A DNA stretch of 64,000 nucleotides, from the NCBI RefSeq assembly GCF_009863985.1, contig NZ_WEZT01000012.1, forward strand, positions 1 through 64,000. The letters are read 5' to 3'. Below are positions 25,408-35,230 of the stretch, in pieces. This DNA comes from Furfurilactobacillus milii (GTDB taxonomy: Bacteria > Bacillota > Bacilli > Lactobacillales > Lactobacillaceae). The position numbers and the translations under genes were made by a program. Within the stretch, counting starts at the first letter, position 1; each line of letters begins with the position of its first letter. The notes beneath the pieces were generated by a model. That model was not told the origin of the DNA. It did not search any database and was given only the letters and a program-made list of their open reading frames with translations.

Positions 25408-25818
25408 CTATCCTTCCGTTCTTCCCGACTCAACTTGATCAATGCACCACTGAGCTAACCAATCCGTGCGTTCCTGCTGAGCAGTGAGCTTAAGATAGCC
25501 AAAGATAGCTTCAAAACCAGTCGAAATTCGATACGTCACAATATTAGTATTCTTTGCACTGTGATGAGTGGTCGCGTTACGACCATGCTTAAACATTGTC
25601 GTTTCCTCTTCCGTTAATATCTCATCCGTTTGCATCAATTTGATCAATGCAGCTTGTGCCTTGGCCGAAACAAAGTGGGTCGCATGATGATGCAACTTTG
25701 TCGGCACCGTGTAACCTTGCTCAATCAAGTGTTGACGAACGTATACTTCATACACCGCATCACCTAAATAAGCTAATGTCATTCCATTTAATTCTCGATA
25801 ATTAACTACTTCAGTCAT
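25408..25818 (-). CDS. mrnC: Mini-ribonuclease III
   Basis: Mini-III is an RNase III catalytic domain without a dsRNA-binding domain; it matures 23S rRNA ends. The signature [17 protein letters not shown] contains the acidic metal-binding residues, and [20 protein letters not shown] the second half of the site. The ATG at 25818 lies within the last codons of cysS (eight-base overlap, ATGACTGA), giving 136 residues. The cysS-mrnC-rlmB order is the Bacillus order. Confidence 0.93.
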   Translation of the reverse strand: MTEVVNYRELNGMTLAYLGDAVYEVYVRQHLIEQGYTVPTKLHHHATHFVSAKAQAALIKLMQTDEILTEEETTMFKHGRNATTHHSAKNTNIVTYRISTGFEAIFGYLKLTAQQERTDWLAQWCIDQVESGRTEG

Positions 25819-27226
25819 TTGTTTCCTTCCGCCAACGTGTTCCTTGGGGAGTATCCTCAAGAATAATGCCGCGTGTTTTTAGTTCATCACGGATCTCATC
25901 ACTACGCTGGAAGTCCTTATTTTTTCGTGCGGCCAAACGCTCTTCAATCAGTGCCTGAATTCCCTCATCGGCAGTATCTTCATCCGTAAGTTCAATCCCG
26001 AATACTGATAGTAGCGTCGACAATAACGTTTTAAGGTTAACGAGTGTCTCTTTGGCAACGGTACTTTCATTAAGATAAACGTTGATTAACTTGGCTAATT
26101 CATACACGGACGCGATTCCGTTTTGAACGTTAAAATCGTCGTCCATTGCGGTTTCAAAAGCAACTTGATGTTGTTTGGCTTGTGCCTCAATCGCTTCATC
26201 TCGGCCATCCTTGGCATCGCTCATTCGATAATTTAAATTATTAAACGTCGTTTGCAAACGAGCCAGGTTATTCTTGGCATCTTGTAAGTTACCACTGGTG
26301 TATTGGATTGGTCGCCGATACTGAGTTGTCGCCATAAAGAATCGAACAGCCTGCGGATCTTCACGTTGATTCATTTCGTGTAAGGTCACAAAATTGCCCA
26401 GTGACTTACTCATTTTTTCGTTTTCGTCACCAACAGTCACAAATCCGTTATGCATCCAGTAACGGGCAAACTTTTTCCCAGTATGTGCTTCGCTTTGAGC
26501 AATTTCATTGGTGTGATGGGGAAAAATCAAATCCTGCCCACCACCATGGATATCAAACGTATCACCCAAATACTTGGTCGACATTACTGAACACTCAATA
26601 TGCCAGCCTGGCCGGCCCATGCCCCATGGTGACTGCCATGAAATTTCGCCCGGCTTAGCTGCTTTCCATAATGCAAAATCAATTGGATCCTCTTTTTTTG
26701 CATTATCACCGTCGTCAACACGGTCACTCGCGCCATTCTCTAAATCATCTAACGATTCATGAACGAGTTGGGTGTAATTAGGAAACTTACGTGCGCGATA
26801 GTACACATCGCCAGCAGACTCGTAAGCAAAACCCTTGTCTACCAGATCTGCGACAAAATCAACAATGTCTGAAATATTTTCCGTCGCCCGTGGATTAACA
26901 GTTGCCCGCTCAACGTTCAACGGCTTTGTGTCCTCAAAATAAGCATTGATGAAACGATTGCCCAATTCTGGCACGGTAATGTCTTCTTTGGCCGCTTCAT
27001 TAATCATCTTATCGTCCACATCCGTGAAGTTCGAGACATATTTCACTTGGTAACCCTTATATTCAAAATATCTCCGAATGGTATCAAACGCTACAACCGA
27101 GCGTGCATTACCGATATGAATGTAGTTATACACGGTTGGGCCACAGACGTACATATTGACCTGGCCTTTATGCAACGGAATAAAGTCTTCTTTTTGCCGC
27201 GTAAGTGTATTAAAAATCTGAATCAC
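25811..27226 (-). CDS. cysS: Cysteinyl-tRNA synthetase
   Basis: A class I synthetase that charges tRNA-Cys. The 471-residue protein has the zinc-binding start [11 protein letters not shown] with the HIGN (HIGH) signature close by, [10 protein letters not shown] for the other zinc Cys, and KMSKS. The start is GTG at 27226 with GGGGAG upstream. Upstream of it lies the first pair of inverted structured modules rather than a recognisable T-box leader. Confidence 0.96.
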   Translation of the reverse strand: MIQIFNTLTRQKEDFIPLHKGQVNMYVCGPTVYNYIHIGNARSVVAFDTIRRYFEYKGYQVKYVSNFTDVDDKMINEAAKEDITVPELGNRFINAYFEDTKPLNVERATVNPRATENISDIVDFVADLVDKGFAYESAGDVYYRARKFPNYTQLVHESLDDLENGASDRVDDGDNAKKEDPIDFALWKAAKPGEISWQSPWGMGRPGWHIECSVMSTKYLGDTFDIHGGGQDLIFPHHTNEIAQSEAHTGKKFARYWMHNGFVTVGDENEKMSKSLGNFVTLHEMNQREDPQAVRFFMATTQYRRPIQYTSGNLQDAKNNLARLQTTFNNLNYRMSDAKDGRDEAIEAQAKQHQVAFETAMDDDFNVQNGIASVYELAKLINVYLNESTVAKETLVNLKTLLSTLLSVFGIELTDEDTADEGIQALIEERLAARKNKDFQRSDEIRDELKTRGIILEDTPQGTRWRKETND

Positions 27227-27335
27227 GGTAACGCTCCCCTTCTCGAAAGATCAAGTTATAGTGATTTTACCATAGTTTAGGCTATTAACGCGATTACCAT
27301 AATTCACCGTGGCTAGCGTTTAATCTGTCCGTTCC

Positions 27336-27504
27336 GCTGACTGGAGACGCCGTTCCTTGGGGATCGGTCTCAGCCTTCTGAAAGTCGAAGTCTTCTACCT
27401 CGATTATGAGCTGAAAACCGCATCTCATAACTCGTCCCACACCACTAAATGGCCAACCCCATGCCATTAAGTGGTGTCGACACGGAACTATGTCTCCAGT
27501 CAGC
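27336..27504 (+). repeat. Structured module A1 (plus orientation)
   Basis: A 169-nt module closed by a perfect 13-bp stem (GCTGACTGGAGAC with GTCTCCAGTCAGC). Inside are GTTCC/GGAAC pairing, a TTATGAG/CTCATAA hairpin, and a 15-bp hairpin (ACACCACT...AGTGGTGT) with a single A.A mismatch. It is one of six related modules in the window. Confidence 0.85.
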
Positions 27505-27609
27505 TTCACTCATATAACTCTATCATATCAGCACTCATTTCAAAGCTATGCGAACCATCCGAATAAACCACCGCATTCTGGTAATAACCATGAATATTAG
27601 CCGGAGGGC

Positions 27610-27776
27610 GTCAACAGTGGAACCAAGCCGTGAAAGTGGTGTTAATTCGAACGCTTTTCTCGAATTTACAGCACGAACTGGCGTCAAGACTCGGGGTTCC
27701 ACGAGGCTTAACGGCGAGGTGAAAGACGGTGTGCTTCCGGCTTGAACCGGTCCCACGGCGGCGTTCCACTGTTGAC
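27610..27776 (-). repeat. Structured module B1 (minus orientation)
   Basis: A 167-nt module closed by a perfect 14-bp stem (GTCAACAGTGGAAC with GTTCCACTGTTGAC). Read on the minus strand it has the A-module order: GCCGTGGGACCGGTTCAA, a small hairpin (GTTAAG...CTTGAC plus CTCG/CGAG), a long hairpin with an A.A mismatch, then CACGGC closing the inner stem. It lies 105 bases from A1 and faces it. Confidence 0.85.
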
Positions 27777-27851
27777 AACCGTAGGCGAAAGAAAGCACAA
27801 AAAATGCCACCATACGGCAAATTGCACGCATGATGACATATAAGTGGTGAA

Positions 27852-29339
27852 TTAAAGTGTTTCGATTGTGGCTTGAATATTCCGTAACGTTGCTTTACGA
27901 CCCAACAATTCCATCGATTCAGGTAATTGTGGTCCGTGCATTTCATGCGTAGCGGCAATTCGAAGTGGCATGTAAAGTGCGCGCCCACGAATTTTAGTGT
28001 CTTTTTGAATTGACTTAATCGTCTTTTGAATTTGATAAGCATCAAAGACTGGCAATTTTTCTGCCCGGTTAACAAATTCTGTCAACACTGTCTTCGCCGT
28101 TTCGGCGGCCAGTTCAGCTTTGGCTTCATCATTAATTTGAGCAGGTTCTTGGAAGAACACGTCTTTACTCATCTCAACAATTTGAGCGGTGTATGACATT
28201 TGTTGTTTGTACAGGCTAACCAGCTTACGAACCCATTCCAAATGTAATTGGTTAGGATCCTTTTCAACTAAACCAGCGTTGATCAGTTCTTTCAAGCTGC
28301 TGTCGAAGATCTCGTCTTCTGGCGCTGCTTTCACGTACTGGTTGTTGATCCATTCCAATTTTTTACCATCAAATTTGGCTGGTGACTTGGACAACCGTTT
28401 TTCATCAAACATCTTAATCAGATCTTGACGAGAGAAGATTTCATCTTCACCAACTGGTGACCATCCCAATAAGGTAATGAAGTTCAACATGGCATCTGGT
28501 AAGTAGCCAAGTTCACGGTATTGTTCAATGAATTGAAGCACCGTTTCATCACGTTTGGACAGTTTCTTACCAGTTTCAGTGTTGATAATCAAAGTCATGT
28601 GACCAAAAATTGGTGCTTCCCAGCCAAAGGCTTCGTAAATCATCAATTGTTTAGGTGTATTGGCGATGTGGTCATCCCCACGCAAGACGTGACTGATTTC
28701 CATCATGTGATCGTCGACAACAACAGCGAAGTTGTAGGTTGGCATGCCATCACGTTTTTGAATGACCCAGTCACCACCGATGGTATCTGAGTTAATCGAA
28801 ATCTTGCCCTTAACAATATCGTCCCAACCGTATTCACGATTCTTAGGAACACGGAAACGAACAACAGGTTCCAAGCCAGCCGCTTCAGCTTTTGCTTGAG
28901 CAGCCTTAATTTCATCATCACTCATGCCTTCATATTCGTAAACATAGTGAGGTGCTTCTTTGTTAGCCTTTTGTTTTTCACGGTCAGCAGTTAGTTCAGC
29001 TTCCGTTCGGTAAGACTTGTAGGCCAAGCCACGATCCAATAAATCTTGAATCAGCTTAACATAGATATCCTTCCGCTCGGATTGACGATATGGACCGAAA
29101 TCCCCGGGCTTGTCGGGACCTTCATCCCAGTCAATTCCCAACCATTTTAGATTGTCCAACTGACTTTTTTCACCGTCAGCCACGTTCCGCTTGGTATCCG
29201 TATCTTCAATCCGAATCACAAACGTTCCTTTATTGTGCCGTGCAAATAAATAGTTAAATAGCGCGGTACGGGCATTACCAATGTGCAAATGTCCAGTTGG
29301 TGACGGTGCGTAACGCACCCGAATTTTGTTCTTGGCCAA
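27852..29339 (-). CDS. gltX: Glutamyl-tRNA synthetase
   Basis: A class I synthetase for tRNA-Glu, probably also misacylating tRNA-Gln for GatCAB, as is usual in Firmicutes. The 495-residue protein has the HIGH-type motif [20 protein letters not shown] and the KLSKRD motif. The start codon is TTG at 29339, with AAAGAGG eight bases upstream. It precedes cysS in the order gltX-cysS, but a 625-base gap filled by modules A1 and B1 separates the two. Confidence 0.96.
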   Translation of the reverse strand: MAKNKIRVRYAPSPTGHLHIGNARTALFNYLFARHNKGTFVIRIEDTDTKRNVADGEKSQLDNLKWLGIDWDEGPDKPGDFGPYRQSERKDIYVKLIQDLLDRGLAYKSYRTEAELTADREKQKANKEAPHYVYEYEGMSDDEIKAAQAKAEAAGLEPVVRFRVPKNREYGWDDIVKGKISINSDTIGGDWVIQKRDGMPTYNFAVVVDDHMMEISHVLRGDDHIANTPKQLMIYEAFGWEAPIFGHMTLIINTETGKKLSKRDETVLQFIEQYRELGYLPDAMLNFITLLGWSPVGEDEIFSRQDLIKMFDEKRLSKSPAKFDGKKLEWINNQYVKAAPEDEIFDSSLKELINAGLVEKDPNQLHLEWVRKLVSLYKQQMSYTAQIVEMSKDVFFQEPAQINDEAKAELAAETAKTVLTEFVNRAEKLPVFDAYQIQKTIKSIQKDTKIRGRALYMPLRIAATHEMHGPQLPESMELLGRKATLRNIQATIETL

Positions 29340-29546
29340 AATCAGCGCCTCTTTCTATATAAAAAATTAATGTGTCTCATGTTAATGTTACCGTTTTAGC
29401 ATCAAACTTTCAAATTCTTTCATTTTATGATACTGCGTGAATGCCTTGCAGCGCGTATTTTGTTTGTCAAACTAAAAAAGTGACCTCACGTATTGAAACG
29501 CTTAGTCGCTTTCCTATTCACAGTCTAATTAACCGACAACCAGTAC

Positions 29547-30851
29547 CTAGTTTTTCCGTTTCTTAGCTGTTCTGTAATTCTTCTTGGCAGGTGCCTTAGT
29601 GCCGCGAACCGTTCGATCAACGGTGTTGTCAACGGCACTGGAACTTGCCGAAGCCTTTGCAGAGTTGCTCGCGGCAGTCTGCGATTGTGTCGAACTACTC
29701 TCGCTGGTTGCCTGACTATTGCCACTTGTCGCTTTATCACTGATGCCACGTGTAGAATGTGTTGGTTTCGCAAAAATCATTCGACCAGCATCCGTTTGTA
29801 AAGCACTCGTGACAGTCACGTCAATGTGGTCGTTAATAAAGTAGCGCCCATCTTCGACAACGACCATCGTGCCGTCATCCAGATACGCAACCCCTTGTTG
29901 ACGTTCAGTCCCATTTTTAACCACCATAACGTTCAGCAACTCACCGGGAATTACCCGTGGCTTAAGCGACTTAGCTAAGGCATTAATATTCATAATCTGA
30001 ACATTTTGGAACTGACTGACCTTGTTTAGGTTGTAGTCATTGGTAACAACAACTGCCTGTAACTGTTTAGCCAGTTCAATCAGCTTATCGTCCACTTCAG
30101 GAATGTCTTCAAAATCACCTTCGTACATTTCAATCGGCATGACTTTTTCACTTTGCAATTTATTCAAAATGTCCAAGCCTCGACGTCCACGCACACGCTT
30201 GATGCTGTCACTAGAATCCGCAATGTATTGTAGTTCATGCAATACAAAATTCGGTACCAACAACGTGCCTTCAAGGAATCCGGTCTTAATGATGTCGTAA
30301 ATCCGGCCATCAATCAGAATATTGGTATCCAAAATTTTATAGTGATGGAAATTGGGTTCACTTTCATCCAGAATTTCGCCAGTATCCGATGTGCGTTTGT
30401 TACGACGAAAGCCGAGTGCAAATAATCGGCGCCATTCATCTGTTCGTGTAGTCCCAATTCGAAAACCAAGATATCCCATCAGCAGCATTAACACAACCGG
30501 AATCAGGGTATTGGTGACAAACCAACTGGTCCGGAAGAACACCGTCGAAATCAGAATAGCAAATACCAAACCGACGATAATGCCTAGACTTCCGAACAGA
30601 ATGTAAATCGGACTTTGCTTAGCCAGATACTTTTCTAAGCGATTAACAAGTTTTTCAAGGTACCCGACCAACAGGAACGAAAGAAAATACAGAATAATTG
30701 CACCAAGTACGGCGTTGGTCAAAAAGTTATTGATAATGTGATTTTGGGCAAGACCAGTTACTGCCCACAGAATTGGGAAAAATCTGAAACCTAAACCAAC
30801 ACCACCGATCACAAATAACAATTGAATCACGAGTCTTTTCGTCATTTTCAT
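29547..30851 (-). CDS. PIN/TRAM domain membrane protein (YacL family)
   Basis: The 434-residue protein has about four N-terminal membrane segments (such as LFGSLGIIVGLVFAILI). A PIN domain begins at YKILDTNILIDGRIYDI, whose Asp residues fit a metal-dependent nuclease site. A TRAM domain (VIPGELLNVMVVKNGTERQQ) follows. It matches YacL, which sits next to radA and gltX in Bacillus. The last 75 residues are Ser/Ala/Thr-rich and end in a Lys/Arg-rich tail (KNYRTAKKRKN), longer than typical YacL proteins. The substrate is unknown. AAGGAGG precedes the ATG. Confidence 0.88.
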   Translation of the reverse strand: MKMTKRLVIQLLFVIGGVGLGFRFFPILWAVTGLAQNHIINNFLTNAVLGAIILYFLSFLLVGYLEKLVNRLEKYLAKQSPIYILFGSLGIIVGLVFAILISTVFFRTSWFVTNTLIPVVLMLLMGYLGFRIGTTRTDEWRRLFALGFRRNKRTSDTGEILDESEPNFHHYKILDTNILIDGRIYDIIKTGFLEGTLLVPNFVLHELQYIADSSDSIKRVRGRRGLDILNKLQSEKVMPIEMYEGDFEDIPEVDDKLIELAKQLQAVVVTNDYNLNKVSQFQNVQIMNINALAKSLKPRVIPGELLNVMVVKNGTERQQGVAYLDDGTMVVVEDGRYFINDHIDVTVTSALQTDAGRMIFAKPTHSTRGISDKATSGNSQATSESSSTQSQTAASNSAKASASSSAVDNTVDRTVRGTKAPAKKNYRTAKKRKN

Positions 30852-30905
30852 CTATCTTCACCTCCTTTCAATGTCGTTATTAAATCCACAAGGGTTCTTA
30901 TAATG

Positions 30906-32273
30906 TTAAGCCAAGGCTAACTTTAGTGCTTGACTGATCGTTGTCACACCGATTACTTCAATATCGGTGGGCGGTGTCCCTCCCTGAAGATTATTCTTTG
31001 GTATATAAATTCGCTTGAACCCCAGCTTCTGTGCCTCAGCAACCCGCTGTTCAATCCGGTTAACACGCCGAATTTCACCGGTCAGGCCAACTTCACCCAC
31101 AAAACTATCACTCGGATTCGTCTCCTTATCACGATAACTGGACGCGATTGCCACAGCAATCGCTAAGTCAATGGCTGGCTCATCGAGCTTCACACCGCCG
31201 GCCGCCTTTAAATAAGCGTCCTGGTTTTGCAACATCAAGTTAGCCCGTTTTTCCAAAACGGCCATAATTAGCGAGACCCGATTACGATCCAATCCCTGAG
31301 CAGTCCGCTGAGCATTCCCAAAAACTGAGGGTGTAACCAATGCCTGAACTTCCACCAAGATTGGTCTGGTTCCCTCCATCGATACCACGATAGATGAACC
31401 AGTAGCACCCGTGAGTCTTTCTTCTAAGAAGATCTCAGATGGGTTAGCCACTTCCCGCAGGCCGTCTTCTCGCATCTCAAAAATGCCTAGTTCATTAGTT
31501 GAACCAAACCGATTTTTAACGGCTCGCAGAATCCGGTATGTGTGGTGCAAATCGCCTTCAAAGTACAGAACGGTGTCCACCATGTGTTCCAAGATTTTTG
31601 GCCCCGCGATAGCGCCTCCCTTGGTAACATGACCCACGATAAAAATCGTAATCCGATTTGTTTTCGCAATTTGCATTAACTCGGCCGTCACTTCACGAAT
31701 CTGAGAAACTGATCCAACTGCTGAGGTAATATCTGGCTCCTGCATTGTTTGGACCGAATCAATGATGACAAACTCTGGGTTTAATGTCGTTATTTGTTCA
31801 CGAATATTACTCATGTCCGTCTCTGGGTAGAGATAAAAATCGTCGCCACCAACACCGAGACGATCAGCGCGCATCTTAATCTGAGTGGCACTTTCTTCAC
31901 CGGATACGTAGAGGACACGACCCTTGCTACCCAACTGACCAGAAACCTGCGTCAATAACGTCGATTTACCAATACCGGGATCACCACCAATCAATACGAG
32001 TGATCCAGGCACCACACCACCGCCAAGAACACGGTTAAATTCCTTTAAACTGGTTTTGACACGGGGAACCTCTTCAAGACTAACATCCTTGATTAATTCG
32101 GCCTTAGCCGTTTCACCGCCAAGGCTCACCCGTGACTTACGATTGGGAACTTCATCAGCGATTTTCTCTTCAACTAGTGTATTCCATTCACCACAGTTAG
32201 GGCAGCGACCCAAATATCGTGGTGAGTTGTAACCACAGTTTTGACAAACAAATTGTGTTTTAGTTTTTGCCAC
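30906..32273 (-). CDS. radA: DNA repair protein RadA
   Basis: RadA (Sms) is a RecA-like ATPase/helicase that processes recombination intermediates. The 455-residue protein has the N-terminal zinc finger ([18 protein letters not shown]), Walker A ([10 protein letters not shown]), the KNRFG motif and a Lon-protease-like C-terminal domain. The start codon is GTG at 32273 with GGAG upstream. It is followed by the PIN-TRAM gene. Confidence 0.96.
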   Translation of the reverse strand: MAKTKTQFVCQNCGYNSPRYLGRCPNCGEWNTLVEEKIADEVPNRKSRVSLGGETAKAELIKDVSLEEVPRVKTSLKEFNRVLGGGVVPGSLVLIGGDPGIGKSTLLTQVSGQLGSKGRVLYVSGEESATQIKMRADRLGVGGDDFYLYPETDMSNIREQITTLNPEFVIIDSVQTMQEPDITSAVGSVSQIREVTAELMQIAKTNRITIFIVGHVTKGGAIAGPKILEHMVDTVLYFEGDLHHTYRILRAVKNRFGSTNELGIFEMREDGLREVANPSEIFLEERLTGATGSSIVVSMEGTRPILVEVQALVTPSVFGNAQRTAQGLDRNRVSLIMAVLEKRANLMLQNQDAYLKAAGGVKLDEPAIDLAIAVAIASSYRDKETNPSDSFVGEVGLTGEIRRVNRIEQRVAEAQKLGFKRIYIPKNNLQGGTPPTDIEVIGVTTISQALKLALA

Positions 32274-32438
32274 CTTATGCTCCTTTTACTCTTCGCCGTT
32301 GGTCAACCACAATAATGTTTGACCAATATTAACCAAACGATGTTCACAGTTTAACATACGTTTTTTCAGCTGTCATTGTTTGCCCAGCACTTGATAATTT
32401 CTTAATTTATTCGCCTGGCTACGTTAACAATTGTTAGC

Positions 32439-32981
32439 TTATTGACCAGATGAGCCAAACCCACCATCGCGTTCGTTATCTGGGGTTGCTTCGTTGTCAA
32501 CAGTCAGATAATTCACAAAGATACCTTGAGCAATGCGATCACCCTTTTTAATGTGAACATCACGTAGGCCGTAGTTAACCAGCTGAACAAAGATCTCACC
32601 GTCATTGCTATCGTTTGAATAGTAGTCCGCATCAATGACGCCAATCCCGTTTGGTAAAACAAGACGGCGTTTTAATGGCCCTGATGATCGATTGACCAGC
32701 ATCAACACTTCGTTGTAGCGCATATAAGCCTTCACACCAGTAGGCACTAAATATGGCTTCAATTCTTTATCAGCCGCTTGCATTAACGGGTCACTCACCG
32801 TTTCCTTATGCCGCAAGTGCCATAGCACCTTCAAAAAGTTGCGCCGCCAAATGGATGGCAACGTAAAGTCCTCTGAGGCTGCTAGGTCGTAACCAGCTGC
32901 GTATTTTGTTTGTCGCTCTGGCAACGCTATCTTCGTGCCAACCAACCGTTTAACTACTTCAAAACCACGGTCTCTTGTCAT
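32439..32981 (-). CDS. dut: dUTP diphosphatase (trimeric type)
   Basis: Dut hydrolyses dUTP to dUMP, keeping uracil out of DNA and feeding dTMP synthesis. All five motifs are visible in the 180-residue protein: YAAGYDLAA, NRSSG, GVIDADYY, GDRIAQGIF and the C-terminal RDGGFGSSG arm. A roughly 35-residue insertion separates motif 1 from the VPTGVKAYM strand, making it longer than E. coli Dut. This seems normal for lactobacilli. Confidence 0.93.
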   Translation of the reverse strand: MTRDRGFEVVKRLVGTKIALPERQTKYAAGYDLAASEDFTLPSIWRRNFLKVLWHLRHKETVSDPLMQAADKELKPYLVPTGVKAYMRYNEVLMLVNRSSGPLKRRLVLPNGIGVIDADYYSNDSNDGEIFVQLVNYGLRDVHIKKGDRIAQGIFVNYLTVDNEATPDNERDGGFGSSGQ

Positions 32982-33177
32982 TATTCATCACTCACTTTCT
33001 TCGACTTGGCCAAGCTTCCTAACACAAATGTTCAAAACTTGGCACCATGTTACCTATTATAATGGAAGCGTGTGCACATTAATAGCATTCGAAATTGACA
33101 GTTAGTTTGGACCCACCATCACTTGAATTATGATAGGATATTAAAGGAACACAGCAACCGTAATGAAAGGAACGCTA

Positions 33178-33450
33178 ATGGATTTTCAACGTGAAGGACA
33201 ACGTCTTTTTTTAACTGACCAAGACCAGCTCCAGGCTGAGATTACATTCCCAGTCGTGAATGATCAAACTTGGTTAATTGAACATATTTGGGTAAGTGAT
33301 CGTCCTAATAAACGGCTAGTGGCACGGCAATTATTCGATGCCGTCATTGAATTAGCAGATGCCGCCCACGTCGACCTACTCCCGTTAGATCCATTTGCCC
33401 GCCACATTTTTGCTACGGATCCCGCTGTTAAAAAATACCAACATCATTAA
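33178..33450 (+). CDS. Small GNAT-like N-acetyltransferase (YidJ/YjdJ type)
   Basis: The 90-residue protein resembles the minimal one-domain GNAT family: an N-terminal beta region (ITFPVVNDQTWLIEHIWVSD), then the RPNKRLVARQLFDAVIELAD helix at the acetyl-CoA-binding position, and a short end (HIFATDPAVKKY). The substrate is unknown. The ATG at 33178 follows AAAGGAA. It lies 15 bases before rpiA and is probably co-transcribed with it. Confidence 0.75.
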   Translation: MDFQREGQRLFLTDQDQLQAEITFPVVNDQTWLIEHIWVSDRPNKRLVARQLFDAVIELADAAHVDLLPLDPFARHIFATDPAVKKYQHH

Positions 33451-33465
33451 GGAGCAAATTACATC

Positions 33466-34152
33466 ATGGCAATGACACAAGACGAATTGAAACAACAGGT
33501 TGGTCAACGTGCTGTCGACTTTATCGAAGATGGCATGGTTGTCGGTTTAGGAACTGGTTCAACCGTAAAATACATGGTTGATGCACTTGGCAAACGTGTG
33601 AAAGAAGAAGGCCTCAACGTTGTTGGCGTGCCAACATCTGACCGTACCCGGGAACAAGCCCGTTCCCTCGGTATCCCCGTTAAGGGCATTGATGACGTTG
33701 ACCACATTGACCTAACCATCGACGGTGCCGACGAAATCAGCGACGACTTTCAGGGAATCAAGGGTGGTGGTGCTGCGCACCTTTGGGAAAAAATCGTTGC
33801 GACTAACTCCAAGAAAAATATGTGGATTGTGGACGAAAGTAAACTTTCACATAAGCTTGGCAGTTTCCCCTTACCACTTGAAGTCATTCCTTACGGTTCT
33901 TCACAAGTTGTTAAAAAATTGGCTGCCAAGGGGTACAAACCAGAAGTCCGGATGCGTGATGGTCAACACGTTTTGACCGATTCCAAGAACTATGTTGTTG
34001 ACCTTCACCTTGGTGAAATCGATCATCCTCACGAACTCGCCAACGAGCTGATTCAAATGGTCGGTGTGGTTGAACAAGGATTGTTTTTAGATACGGTCAA
34101 CACCGTTATTGTTGGTCGTCCAGACGGCCCCGAAGTGCTTCAGGCCCGTTAG
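33466..34152 (+). CDS. rpiA: Ribose-5-phosphate isomerase A
   Basis: RpiA interconverts ribulose 5-phosphate and ribose 5-phosphate in the non-oxidative pentose phosphate pathway. The 228-residue protein has [22 protein letters not shown] with the catalytic Asp, and [19 protein letters not shown] precedes the ATG; an ATG two codons later is also possible. It is followed by a strong terminator. Confidence 0.96.
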   Translation: MAMTQDELKQQVGQRAVDFIEDGMVVGLGTGSTVKYMVDALGKRVKEEGLNVVGVPTSDRTREQARSLGIPVKGIDDVDHIDLTIDGADEISDDFQGIKGGGAAHLWEKIVATNSKKNMWIVDESKLSHKLGSFPLPLEVIPYGSSQVVKKLAAKGYKPEVRMRDGQHVLTDSKNYVVDLHLGEIDHPHELANELIQMVGVVEQGLFLDTVNTVIVGRPDGPEVLQAR

Positions 34153-34191
34153 TTTGCTAAGAAACGGTCAAACAGCACTTCAGTAACACAA

Positions 34192-34231
34192 AAGACGACG
34201 TTCGCGGAAAAATCCATGAACGTCGTTTTTG
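34192..34231 (+). terminator. Terminator of rpiA
   Basis: AAAGACGACGTTC pairs with GAACGTCGTTTTT around an AT-rich loop. Confidence 0.9.
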
Positions 34232-34286
34232 TATTACCTAAGAAAGCCAGGCCTTGTCACGCCCGCTTGCATCCTATGTCAATTGA

Positions 34287-34958
34287 TTAATCCTCAACAC
34301 CTCGAGAATTACTGAGAAATTTAACTCGTTTTAACTTCGGTGCTAACCAAACATACAAGTATTCGGCACCTTGTAACCATGCATACGCTAACAGAACAGC
34401 ACCAATCGTATCGGTTGCGTAGTGTGCTTGCAGGTAAACCCGGCTAAACATAACTAACAATACCCAAAGGCACAAAATTGTTTGAATCAATAGTCTTTGC
34501 AAATTGTTTTGCATCAGTGGCAGAACAACTAAAAATAAAATTGCGGCAACCATGAACGTGCCCAAAACGTGTCCTGATGGAAAGCTGTAGCCATCATCGC
34601 TAGCCATGTGACCTACTGGACGTTGACGCGCAACAATTTTCTTGATAATGGTACCAAGAACGTTGCCACCAAATCCGTACCCAATTGCCCACAATGCAGG
34701 AATTTTGTATTTAAATCCCCAAAGTAACCCGGCAATAATGATCATGTATAGTAAATCCAATGTTGGACTTGCCAGCGTAGTAATGAGTTTAAAAACGCCA
34801 GTTAGTGCTGTACTATCATGATGAACGTGAGAAATAAGTTCAGAATCAATCAGTGATAAAATTTGGGATTGACGCATTGCGGCAATCGCCAGGAATAAAA
34901 ATAAGACGGTCGTGACGGCTAAAATTGCACCGCGACCACGTTCCTTTTCAATAAGCAT
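34287..34958 (-). CDS. PAP2-family membrane phosphatase
   Basis: The 223-residue protein has about five membrane segments and all three PAP2 motifs: KKIVARQRP, SFPSGH and SRVYLQAHYATD. Such enzymes dephosphorylate undecaprenyl diphosphate or other lipid phosphates at the outer membrane face. A role in lipid-carrier recycling is likely but not shown. The ATG at 34958 is set by GGAGG five bases upstream. Confidence 0.88.
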   Translation of the reverse strand: MLIEKERGRGAILAVTTVLFLFLAIAAMRQSQILSLIDSELISHVHHDSTALTGVFKLITTLASPTLDLLYMIIIAGLLWGFKYKIPALWAIGYGFGGNVLGTIIKKIVARQRPVGHMASDDGYSFPSGHVLGTFMVAAILFLVVLPLMQNNLQRLLIQTILCLWVLLVMFSRVYLQAHYATDTIGAVLLAYAWLQGAEYLYVWLAPKLKRVKFLSNSRGVED

Positions 34959-35168
34959 GTGTACCTCCACCCGTCACTTTGGGTATGTATTCGGTCATTA
35001 ATAACCATCGACAAAGTATAGCACATAAAAATTGCTGTTTTATAAGTTGCTTAATGGTTTTAATCACCCTTAAGCATTTAACCTTTTCTTAATACTTTTA
35101 GTCGAAATTAAACAATTTTAAATGGCATCGCTTACAGAGCATGATAACAGAGTGTTCATGTCCCTTTC

Positions 35169-35211
35169 GTGCTAAAGTAATAGCACAGAGGGGTGCTCAA
35201 AAACTAGCACC
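35169..35211 (+). promoter_or_regulatory. Two tandem GTGCT/AGCAC dyads upstream of the TauE-family gene
   Basis: GTGCT-8-AGCAC (35169-35186) and GGTGCT-8-AGCACC (35192-35211) are two dyads with centres 24 bp apart, ending 19 bases before the ATG of the transporter. They could be paired operators or two small mRNA hairpins. The rest of the 272-base gap back to the PAP2 gene is AT-rich with no gene. Confidence 0.6.
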
Positions 35212-35230
35212 TAATCAAAGGAGAGCCTTC

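Noticed and set aside
27227-27851. T-box leader for cysS
   Set aside because: I looked for the T-box antiterminator sequence (GGTGG followed by ACCGCG) on the minus strand and did not find it; the gap is explained by the two modules.
27294-28075. Open frames over the first module pair (27294-27509, 27535-27831, 27611-28075)
   Set aside because: They cross the structured modules, have no ribosome binding site, and the reading frame is not kept in the matching parts of the other two units.
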